Below, one piece after another: positions 23,764 to 33,105 of a stretch of DNA of 64,000 nt; position 1 is the first letter of the stretch; every line of letters begins with the position of its first letter. The DNA is taken from positions 703,614-767,613 of the forward strand of contig JANBVO010000013.1 of NCBI GenBank assembly GCA_030052745.1. Direction: 5' to 3'. Source of the stretch: Pleurostoma richardsiae. Taxonomy: Eukaryota > Ascomycota > Sordariomycetes > Calosphaeriales > Pleurostomataceae. The position numbers and the translations under genes are program-made. The notes under the pieces were generated by a model. It was not told where the DNA came from. It searched no databases and saw only the letters and a program-made list of their open reading frames with translations.

Positions 23764-25097
23764 ACCATATAAAGGTAGAATAACACCGTTAGAGGCTATA
23801 GAGTTTCCTTTCGGTCCCAATCACCAGTCAGCCAAAACGCTGAGCGCACAGCGCTTGCACTCTTGTGGCCAGCCCCCCGGAATCATGGGTATGGTCCTCG
23901 TCAATGTACTCTAGCTCCATGAGATATCTCATGTCCAACTTAGCCATCATTGATCATGATGAGCTACTTCAATACTTGGACGGTTTTGAAACTAGCTGTA
24001 GGCTAGAACATTGCTACACAGAGTAGGTAGATGATTGAACATAATCGCCACCACTCAGTTCAGGCCCTTCCCCTACAGTGCCAAGCTCTGCTTCTGCAAG
24101 ATTAAGCATTCAAAACGGAAGACGCCAAGGCATTGTTGCCGGTAACCGCCCGGAATTGGCCCTGAAAGGCGCTACAGCGCGGGATAGATCGCATTCAAAG
24201 GATGACCCTGCATATGCACGCAGCAATACTCCGTAGTGTGCCACTTAATTATCAGCGCGTCGAAGGAATCGGTGCGACCTTCCCAGCTGAGGTTAGATCC
24301 CTCCCTCTTTCAAGTGCGGCTGTAGTTCCTCAACAACAATCATTCAATCAGCGTCGACGGTTGAGGTCGTGCGCATCCGGAACCGGCGAGTACGAGCCGC
24401 CGGACATCTGGAGTTTGACGTACGGCCCACAACTCCGCGACACTCCGCGCAGACTCGGGCCATCATTGCAGCCTTCTTAGACAAGCTTACTGCCCTCGAA
24501 TGGCTCAGCTTCGCACACCGGCTGCAGGATGATGCGACCCTGCCGATCCTCGCGGTACCTTGCTGAGCCAAGTCTTCCCAGCCTGTGTAGATGCTGCGCC
24601 TTGTACACGTAGTACGGGTGCGAGGCACGAGAGGAATATGTCAGAAATGCTACCGAATCCGACGGACGAAGGCCGTGCCGCGAAGTTACGAGACCGAAAC
24701 ATGCATATTTGATGAGTTCTCCATGAAGCCCCGCATCGGAGATGGGTCGTATTAAAGGATGCGAGGATTTCTGTACGTAGGCCATCCTTTGAGTGATATC
24801 TGCTTACACTCGCGCAGTTTAGCGGAGACAGTGAGATGAACGATGAATAGCTTGGCCTCGCACCGGAGTCTCGGATAACTCCAGATCATCATGGCGCGTC
24901 ATCGAGAATTCGGGCAGATGCCTCTCTAGAATTGGCGAGGGTGGCATCGGCTACTGTTGACAATGATGGCTTTTACTAGTATATCTCACTCATCGAACTG
25001 CTATTGTTGAGCCCTCGACACTCATGTAAAACCGAGGCACAACTGGCACGTCATTTGCTGGTTGCGTACTATTTCAGCTTCCTCTATCTGGGCAAAA
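23764..25097. promoter_or_regulatory. 1.3-kb intergenic region upstream of the esterase-like gene, with CGGAGT motifs
   Basis: No gene is supported. Four CGGAGT copies occur: minus strand at 24228..24233, 24432..24437 (inside AACTCCG from 24431) and 24442..24447, and plus strand at 24864..24869. The two at 24431 and 24442 stand 10 bases apart in direct repeat. This may place the esterase-like gene under the same control as the PKS genes. Confidence 0.4.
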
Positions 25098-26973
25098 ATG
25101 GCGATTGCTGCGCGGCCTGCATCCTGGTGGTGGAAGGTCACCTTATGCTGGTGTCTGACTAGGCTTCCTGTGGCATCCACATCCCCGACAGTAAAGGATG
25201 GCACAGTCTCCTATCTCGGAACGGTGTCTGATGGAACAGAGGCCTTCCTCAACATCCGATTTGGTCAAGACACCGGAGGTGAGAGGCGTTTTCGGAATCC
25301 TCTTCCATACTCGTATCCAGCGGGTACCACCGTCAACGCCACGGCTGCAGGGGCGGCGTGCCCACAGGTCCTAGGCAATCCCGTTCCTTCCTTCACCGGG
25401 ATCTATGGCAATGTCACCGAGATATCGGAAGATTGTCTCAGTCTGCGGGTGTCCAGACTGCTTGGCACTAAGCCCAGTGCCAAGTTGCCAGTGATGGTGT
25501 ACCTTTTCGGGGGCGGATACGCATTTGGCTCTGTCTACGACGACACCGCCTATGACCCATCTGGACTCGTCAGGGAAAACGCAGCCAAGGGTCTGCCTGT
25601 AATATATGCTGCCATAAAGTGAGGCTTCTCTTCATCCTGTATCAAGCTAGTCATGATGGAGACTAACAGCAACCGTTGAAGTTACCGCAATGGTTTCCTT
25701 GGCTTTGCAGGTGAGTGCTTTATTGCACACCCGTGCCTTTGACGAGATTTATCTCGCGAACGCCGGCATAGGAGATGTTAATTTTGCTGGTGCAGCCTCG
25801 GACGCCCTGCGGAATGAAGACAACCTGAATTCTGGACTGCTAGACCAGTATCTTGGTCTTGAATGGATCCGCGACCATATCGAGGCCTTTGGTGGCAGTA
25901 AGGACGACGTGACGATCTTTGGAGAAGATGTAGGATGGACAAACGTCCAACTTCAACTCATGGCTTATGGTGGAAAAGCGAAGCCCTTATTTCACAGGGC
26001 TATTCTCCAGTCTGGGCCTACCCCGAGTGGCACGGGCTTGACCGCAGGTTTATCAGACACCCACACAGCGCAGCTGACTGGTATTCTCAACTGCACTTCA
26101 CCAACAGGAGATGGCCATGCAGAGTTGACATGCCTGAGGTCTCTTCCCCTATCAGTAATCAACACGGCAGCCGTTGAGTTCGGCCTAGCCTTTGAATCCC
26201 TCGCAGGACTGGGTACCTTTCGACCTACTGCTCCGTCGCCGTTTATCCCCGATGCGCCATCGCAGCTTCTGAGTACTGGCCGATTCCGTCAGGACGTGGA
26301 GATACTCATAGGATGGAACGAGAACGACGGGACCGTCTTCGTACCCTCGACTATCAACAGCACGGCCTACTTCTCCGCTGTCGTTGCCGCACTGTTCCCG
26401 GGCCTTTCCCAGTCGAATCTACAGACCCTGGGAGACCTCTATCCCGAGGACGCGTTCTCCGACTACCCCTCTGAAGGCATCGACCGGAACTTCTTCCGCG
26501 CGGCCCAGGTCGTGCGCGACGCCAACTTCGCGTGCCCCTCCCTCCGCCTGGCTGCGACCCTCCCGCCATCCTCCGCCTACGTCTACGCTCTTAACGAATC
26601 CGTCTTCACGCTCGGGCACGCCTTCTACAACCGCAGCTTCGTCGGCATCGACCACTTCAGCGACATGCCCTACGTCCTCGACTACGTGGCCAAGGCGCCG
26701 TACTCGAGCGTCGCCAGCCAGGCCGACTACGACATGGCCGCGCACATGTCGGGCAGCTGGGCGGCCTTCGCGACGCACGGCCACCCCACCGCTCACTACA
26801 ACGCCAATAAGACCTTCAGCGACTGGCCGTCGACGGGCGGCGGCGCCTGGCTTCGCGTGCTCGGGGGCCCACGGGACGGCGCGTCGTCGATCGGCTCCAC
26901 GTACGGTGAGGAGCTACCGGCACGCTGTGCGTTCTGGGGCCAGTCTGACGTTCTGGCACAGACGTATGCATGA
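25098..26973 (+). CDS. Carboxylesterase-family protein lacking the nucleophile serine
   Basis: Alpha/beta-hydrolase of the type B carboxylesterase/lipase family. Exons 25098..25618, 25682..25710 and 25796..26973 give 1728 bases, 575 residues. A signal-like hydrophobic N-terminus follows ATG 25098 (aaaATGg context; an in-frame ATG at 25062 is an alternative). Family landmarks are VYLFGGGYAFG (oxyanion hole), NYRNGFLGF, DQYLGLEWIRDHIEAFGGSKDDVTIFG and GWNENDGTVF. The nucleophile elbow, normally GESAG, reads GEDVG: the serine codon is GAT (25927..25929, residue 228). The acid and a His in a GIDHFSDMPYV stretch are kept. Hydrolysis by the classical mechanism is therefore unlikely. The last part of exon 3 is clearly richer in GC than the start. 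It is the last gene that plausibly belongs to the cluster. Confidence 0.85.
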
Positions 26974-27298
26974 AGTAGTCTTTGGTCGTGTCAGATCGGG
27001 CAAGATGAAACTTTGTAGTTCCTGTAATGAGAAGCAAGTAGCCAGAGTAACGGAAGCCTAGGTAGAGTCATCTGTACAACACAGGACTGCTTGGGGACAA
27101 CATGGTTAATAAAAATGTTATTCGCATTGAACTACGCCTTAATAATCATCAGCTAATAGTAGCCATATGAAAGTAAACTTAAAAGAAAGCCCATAGTAAC
27201 TGCCGCGAACACCTTACAACGACAGCCGCTACACGCACTTACTTGATCTACACAGTCGTAACAAACTCATAAAGCTCGCCGACCTAGTTCTCTGTCTG
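26974..27298. other. AT-rich intergenic region
   Basis: Lies between two convergent stops (esterase-like at 26973, unknown gene at 27299). Only 3' flanks are expected; nothing else was seen. Confidence 0.6.
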
Positions 27299-28192
27299 CT
27301 AGTATTGCTTAATCACCTGTTCAAACCATTCGTCACATGTTTCTTCAACGTCTGGATGTCCCAAAATATCCGATAGAGCTGGTCCGTCCCCTTCAGTCAC
27401 ATAGTCCTTGAGCACTGGTTCCTCGGGGCTTCGGGGTTCTGGCGGACAATTGCACGTCAAGGCTGGATTGTCCTTGCATCGTGTGTGATCTTCGTACCAG
27501 GCATCCCGGGCCTTACTCAATTCCCATTTTTTTTGCACGTAGGCTTTATGTTCCTTGATGTATGTTTCGATTTTGTCCAAGTCGATATTACCTTTGTACT
27601 CGTACCACTTCCTTACAATTAATCCCAAAGACCAGCAGGAATCGTCAAGCCTGAACTTCGAGGGGATGAGGTCCTTCAGTCCGACCATATAGTCGAAGCA
27701 GTGAACATGGTAATAGTGTTTGGTCTTGGCCCAATACCAGTCGCCTTGCACGCCATCGAGGCGGATACGGTAGTCATTCCAGATGAGGGCCCGGCAGTTA
27801 GCCTTGGCTTGGACGTAGAGGCTGTCGTCTCCGGCACGACACTTTGCTCTTTGAGAGCGGGACATCTCGAGGAAGGCGGTAATCTCAGGGTCAGACTCGA
27901 TCTCGCGTCGCAGTTGAGCGCCGTCTTCCATTAGTCGCTGCGAAGGCTTGAGGTTGTGACGCCGCTCGGCCTTGTCTTCCCACTCCCACATCTTCTTGTA
28001 GGCATCTAATTCGCTGCGAGCTCCTTCCACCTGCTTTAAGAAAGATTGTCTACAGCGTTGTTTCCGAGCAGTAGCGTCTGCTTCGTCTGATGGTGAGCGA
28101 GATCGGTCCCGCTTCTTGGTGGTTCGGTGTTCGTCGGACTGGACAGTTTCCATGGTTTCGGTGGTGGTGTTGAAACGGATGAACCAATCCAT
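27299..28192 (-). CDS. Unknown intronless protein, 297 aa
   Basis: One uninterrupted reading frame of 297 residues from ATG 28192. I do not recognise the family. The N-terminus (about residues 20-55) is basic and Arg/Ser-rich (KKRDRSRSPSDE), which looks nuclear-type. The middle is charged and helical with Trp-rich patches. Residues about 150-165 contain HYYHVHCFDYM, where His and Cys could bind metal, and a later NPALTCNCPPEP could add cysteines. No signal peptide or membrane segment is present. It lies convergent to the esterase-like gene and outside the obvious cluster genes. The length of the frame and its amino-acid make-up support a real gene. Confidence 0.7.
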   Translation of the reverse strand: MDWFIRFNTTTETMETVQSDEHRTTKKRDRSRSPSDEADATARKQRCRQSFLKQVEGARSELDAYKKMWEWEDKAERRHNLKPSQRLMEDGAQLRREIESDPEITAFLEMSRSQRAKCRAGDDSLYVQAKANCRALIWNDYRIRLDGVQGDWYWAKTKHYYHVHCFDYMVGLKDLIPSKFRLDDSCWSLGLIVRKWYEYKGNIDLDKIETYIKEHKAYVQKKWELSKARDAWYEDHTRCKDNPALTCNCPPEPRSPEEPVLKDYVTEGDGPALSDILGHPDVEETCDEWFEQVIKQY

Positions 28193-28607
28193 AATAATGA
28201 GTTGGTTAGAAAGATAAAATACTTCCTTTATATATGTACCTTAGGTAGATACGGAACCCACGCGCGTGATTCCGAGCGGGGTTTTATTCGCTTGTTTCAT
28301 CTCTGCGGCGCGGTCTTTGATCCCTGTGGCAGCAGGTATTCCTGATTCCCCCTCGCGGGCATACCAAATAGGCAGCTGGTCAGCCCCGGGCACGGGACGC
28401 CGATTTGCTGCAGACTTATCAAATTTATGCGTTTGGAGGCTATGGAGACATTCAGTGTAAGCGATGAATCACCTGAGCGATGTGAAATAAACACTTCGTC
28501 AAGGCGTGTAGGTAGGAGAATATTTGAGATTGCAATGGCTCTCGTACTCCATGGGCGACTTCGTCATCCTCCTTGCCGGCTCTGGCTACCTCTCCTTCGC
28601 TGATATT
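28193..28607. other. Intergenic region, no gene seen
   Basis: 5' flank of the unknown 297-aa gene and 3' flank of the questin-oxidase-like gene. Open stretches are short and unsupported. Confidence 0.5.
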
Positions 28608-30039
28608 TCACCACAGCGGCCTTGGCCCGACCTGGCTGACGAAAGAAGTCCAAGCATCGTCGAAGCCAGCGCCCCTGATCCATGTCACGCCGCCCGCCTC
28701 TGCGCCGTCGATGACCATGTTCGCCATCCTCGCCCAGTCATCCGGGGCCACGAGCGAGGACCCCCCGGGTGACTGTCTCGCCATGTCCCGCTCCGCCGCG
28801 GCGAGCGCGCGCACCATCTTGGCGACGTGCCCGTCCTCGCTCAGCCGGAGCGTGCGGTCGACGACCGTCGTCCAGGGGTTAGGCCCAGGTACCTTGGGCG
28901 CATAGTCGCGGATGTCCTCGCCGTGCAGCGCCGGGCTGCCCTGGGCGCAGTAGAGGAACAGGTCGATGCGGGCCTTCCACTCGAGTATGCGGGCGCGGAC
29001 CCGGCGGTCGATCCACGCCGAGCGTGCGTACACCGTCGTGAACAGGTTGCTGTTCACGCCGTGCATGAGGATGAAGTCTATCTTGACGTGCCGGTCGGCC
29101 CGCTGCGCTGCACAGGCCATGTAGGCCGTCGCGGTGGTGATGGATGCCGCTGCCTCTTCGAGTTTCTCATCTGTCGGGTCGGGGATCTTCGCCTTCGCTG
29201 TGAGCTCCGCTAGGTATGCGCCCTCTTTGGCGATCAACCCCTTCGTCGTGGCCGGGTCTGTGTACTCGACTGCCGCTTTGATCCGGTCGTCATTTTCCAG
29301 GGCTGCAAGCAGATCCGCAAATGGCGCCGGTCCCTTGACAGACTTGGACTTCTCCTCGGCGGGCAGTAGAAAGTCACCTTGCCAGGTGATGTGAGATGCC
29401 GTCTGGGCAAGCGCCTCGGCGACAATGGCCGGCTGCTCGAACTCGATGCCATAGCCGAGGTGGATGTAAGGATGGAGATAGCCGCCGAAGAAGCGCACGA
29501 ACATGTCCTCGGCAATGGCGGATCCCGAAAAGAGGTACTTGTTGACCGTGTCCTTCCAACCGTAGGTGTCAATCTCGTCCTCTAAGAACCTCAAGAACTC
29601 GGCGTAGTTTGAGACGCCGGTGTGAGCTTTGGGCGTGAGAGAAGCCCATAGCTTGGCGTCGTCCGACGCCGCAGCGGACCTGATCTGGGCCAGGATTTCG
29701 TCCGACTTCTCTAGATGTGGCTTGATGGGCTTGGAGCGCAGCTGCTCGGCGGCGTAGTGTTTGCGTATTGTTGAGGCAGACGCCCCGAGTCCATAGAGGG
29801 CGAGAACCATGTGGACACAGTGATTGTGCAGGCCCAGCGAGTTTGTTAGCGGGCTTTTCGCCTACTCAAGGCAGTGGGAAGTCTCTTCTCACATCTTGCG
29901 TGTCCGTAGCCCAATCATTATGCTCGTGGTTATGGTTGAGCACCTCATTGACCGCAACCGCACTGGCGGCGGTGACACCTGGTATGACCAAGCGGCCTTG
30001 ACCAGGCACGATCTCGACAATACGACTGGACGCGACCAT
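28608..30039 (-). CDS. Questin-oxidase-like protein (DUF4243/AflY-GedK family), 5' end unresolved
   Basis: Members of this family carry out Baeyer-Villiger-type oxygenation of anthraquinones in some fungal polyketide pathways. The main block is open from 29861 to 28608 and shows the family features GLHNHCVHMVLALYGLGAS, HLGYGIEF and HITWQGDFLL; the AflY-type C-terminus DYAPKVPGPNPWTTVVDRTL is also present. A fitting N-terminal segment (from ATG about 30039, including NEVLNHNHEHNDW) is encoded in another frame and is open to 29893. Joining the two in phase needs removal of bases 29892..29862, only 31 bases with GTGAGA and GTAG ends, which is too short for a normal intron. Either the splice model is different or a frameshift is present. 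It may or may not belong to the PKS cluster. Confidence 0.7.
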
Positions 30040-30930
30040 TTTTTTGAAGTTATTTCCGTCTTTGGGCTTAAAATGAACTAGCAATGAGCTGGAGATGATG
30101 GGGAAGCTCGATACCAGCGACCTTGGGAAGTGTTTTCATTCAGGGGGGATGGTTGGTTCAGTAGTTGAGCGTGGACGGTGGTTGCCTCAAACAGTTGAGA
30201 CACCAGTGCATAGAGGAACAAAGTATTTGAAATGGAGAGAAGCTGATACGCAGCTAGAATGGCGACATCCTTTACATCACAGGACCTGTAGGCTGACGAA
30301 AGCAGATTTCCTGGACGCATCGCACCTGATCCATTCGATGATTGATGCGGGGTCATCCGTCTAACGTCAGAGGCTGGCTCCTGATGTGGCACGATCCTGC
30401 GATGCTATGATAGGTAAGGCAATGAATGGTCTATTGGATCTCGAGGCTGGCTCTTTGCGGGCCCGTAGTGGCTCGGAAGGAGAGATGCTGCTGAGGAATA
30501 AGACGGATCTGCTGGTTGAAATATGCCATGGCACGGAATTTGAAGCAGCGAAAGTCAGAAAGCCTCCGTGGTCCTAACGATCTTGGAAAGTTTGAGAATC
30601 TTGTGTGTCTAGTTAGACATAGTTCAAGCCCGTCAGTCATCAAAGAGTATCCCTTTTTGCCCCGTAAATGTGATTTTTCGTTTCTTCAGTGGTTACTCAG
30701 AAGCGAATAGATGATCGGTTAGCACGAACATCTCAATTGTTCCTCTCAGTTCCTGCAATACTTGGCGAACAATGCCTCCCTTCACCCATGAGTACCTCCT
30801 ATCATAGTCAGCATCCACAGAAACTCCTTCGACATCTTTTCTCCTACTGAAGTGGCCGCCCATCTCCACAGTCGCTTCGGTTCTACTTTTCCAACTCCGC
30901 CTCGTTCCCAGCAAGCTCCGTGGACCCCTT
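30040..30930. other. Intergenic region, no gene seen
   Basis: 5' flank of the questin-oxidase-like gene and 3' flank of the decayed Clr5 gene. Several open stretches under 105 codons exist, none with recognisable content. Confidence 0.5.
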
Positions 30931-32753
30931 TCAAGTCTTACTTTCCAAACTCTGTATCTCCGTCATCGTCCGCTGCTGCTGGTCCCGCTCGACAAGACTC
31001 TTGCTCCTGCCGCCGCCGTGCTTGCCCTTCTTCTCCTTCTCGTCCGCCTCGGCCACCAGCTTCTTGAGGTGCTCCAGCCGCCGTTTGCACAACTCCGCCG
31101 CCTCGACGTGCCGGCCCTGCGCGGCCAAGAACTGCTCGAAGTCGCGCAGCATCGAGTTGGTGATGTTCTTGTCGCGGCCCCAGCCCTCGGCCACCGTGAC
31201 GGCCTCGCGGAACGCCGCCTCCGCCTGCTCCAGCTCGCCGGCGCCCCACCGCACCTTCGCCATGGCGCAGTGCACCATGGCGAGCTGGTACGGGTCGCGG
31301 TACAGCGCGTCGCGCAGCCCCTCGTCGTCCAGCACGGCGCGCAGCTCCGCCTGCGCCTGCGCGTGCTCGCCCTGCGACATGCGCCAGTCGGCGAGGTTGA
31401 TAGCGAGGTAGATGCGCAGCACGCTGGAGGAGGGGAGGCCCGAGGCCTCCGGGGCGTGCGACTCAAACCAGGCCCGCAGTCCGGCCTCCTTGTTGCCAAT
31501 CTCGTGCGACTCGAGCAGGATCCGGAGGTAGTCGTAGTACAGGTCCGCGATGAGCTTGTTGCCGGGGCCCAGGCGGGAGGCGAGGTCCTCAAAGGCCAGC
31601 TGGCAGATCTGCTGGACCACTTGACTGTAGTCCTAGGGAGCGTCGATCGCGGAGATGCGCTCCCAGACCATGGTGATGGGGCGGGTCCTCCCGAGGGTGA
31701 TGCGCAGGAGCTGCGGCAGGTACTGCGACAGCAGCGAGGCGATGTCGAACCGCTTCAGCTGGTGCAGCCGCGTGAAGAGGCGCAGCATCGCCGTCAGGAA
31801 GTCGGGCAGGTCGCACCGGATGATGTACCCGATGTCGGCGAAGGACGGCGAGAGCAGCTTCAGAATCTCGGGGCTCTCACCGATGTTGACGGACCGTGCG
31901 ACGATGAGGAAGGACCGAAAGACGTCGTGCAGCACACTGCGGGCGCGCTCGCCGCCCGCGTGGTCACGCAGTCGCCGTTGTACTTCCACTCCAGCGCGCC
32001 GCTTTCGAGGTTGCCGCGCGCGTAGTTCTGGTAGATGGCCAAGATCTCCTCGGGCACCCGGATCCGATCTGGCGAGCGGACGATGTCCGGATCAGGCGTC
32101 GACTGGAGCAGGCCTGTGACCGGGGAGGGGGACGGTGGCGGGGTCCGGCAGACTAGTTCGTCGCCGGCGCCGGCCTCGGGCTCCTCTCCGGATTTCATGC
32201 GGGCGCGGAGGGCAGGGTTGCGGCGGAGGTATCGTAGGACGTCGTCCATGTTAACCTCCTTCTGGCGGATGTAAAAGACAGACTTTTGCCCTGCTGTTCC
32301 CGCTCCTGCTTGAGACGCAGCAGCGCAATCACCTCGTGGGCCTTATTTTTCTTGTCTAGGCCCCAAGCTGTGATGCGACGCTAATACATCTTCGGTCTGG
32401 CACGAGGTGAGTATCTGGATTCCTACCACAGGTTTCGCGAGGGTTGCCCAAGGCGGGCAGTTGCAACCAACTGAGACTTACGTTGCTTGAAAGTGGTAAT
32501 CTCTCTCCATGATGGCCATGACTTCCTTCAGTGGCCGGCTCTCCTCGCGATAAAGCGTGGAGATCCTCGGGCGATGCCTGACCCAGTCCGCGGGTGTCGC
32601 CCACTGGCTATCGACGGGCATGATTGGGACAACGAGGCCGGGCCTGTCGATGGTGATGTTGATGGATATTGCATCGCCAGGGATGTCGGGCGAGACGAGG
32701 GAATCATCGGACGTGAGGGCGGCCCCAAGCGGCGCATCCTGATGGAGAGACAT
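30931..32753 (-). pseudogene. Decayed Clr5-domain/helical-repeat protein gene
   Basis: Clr5-domain proteins carry an N-terminal DNA-binding-like domain and a long helical C-terminal part. Exon 1 from ATG 32753 encodes WVRHRPRISTLYREESRPLKEVM, ending at a GTAAGT donor. The next exon continues PKMY-stop-RRITAWGLDKKNKAHEV: an in-frame TAG sits at 32383..32381 inside the domain. The frame then shifts at the A-run 32287..32284 to reach FYIRQKEVNMDDVLRYLRR, shifts again between about 31990 and 31860 to reach SVLHDVFRSFLIV, and meets TAG at 31635..31633 before VVQQICQLAFEDL. The last 229 codons are open and tetratricopeptide-like. Four lesions in one gene are hard to explain by introns, so I call it a pseudogene. 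Sequencing errors at one or two points cannot be excluded. Confidence 0.75.
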
Positions 32754-33105
32754 GTGTAATAATTAATACTGCCTGAACTGGGCGCAGGAGTGGGCAGAAT
32801 GGGCAGAATAGGCCTGTCAGGATCGTCATTCCGAGCATGAGGCTGGAGGCTGGACGGTCGGACGGATCAACCTTGGATTTAAGGCTGTCGTGGCTTGTCG
32901 TGATGGTGTGGGTGTGAAGCTGCTGGGGACATTTGTGGTCTGTGCCCGATCTGGGCGACTGACAAAAGTCCCCTGCAGGCTGCAGCAGCTGTCGGGGGGG
33001 GTTATTGGCTGTCGATAGAATGGAGGCTTTTGGGGGATGTTGTTGTCAGTCGACTCCGCATCCAATCAATGGCCGCCCGTAACATTGGAGTTCATGTGGT
33101 ATTCT
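32754..33105. other. Intergenic region, no gene seen
   Basis: 5' flank of the decayed Clr5 gene and 3' flank of the TRP-like gene. Nothing else was supported. Confidence 0.5.

Noticed and set aside
31018-32025. Plus-strand open frame of 335 codons
   Set aside because: It is opposite the Clr5-type gene, in GC-rich DNA where antisense frames stay open by codon bias; it has low-complexity Leu/Arg/Val content and no family.
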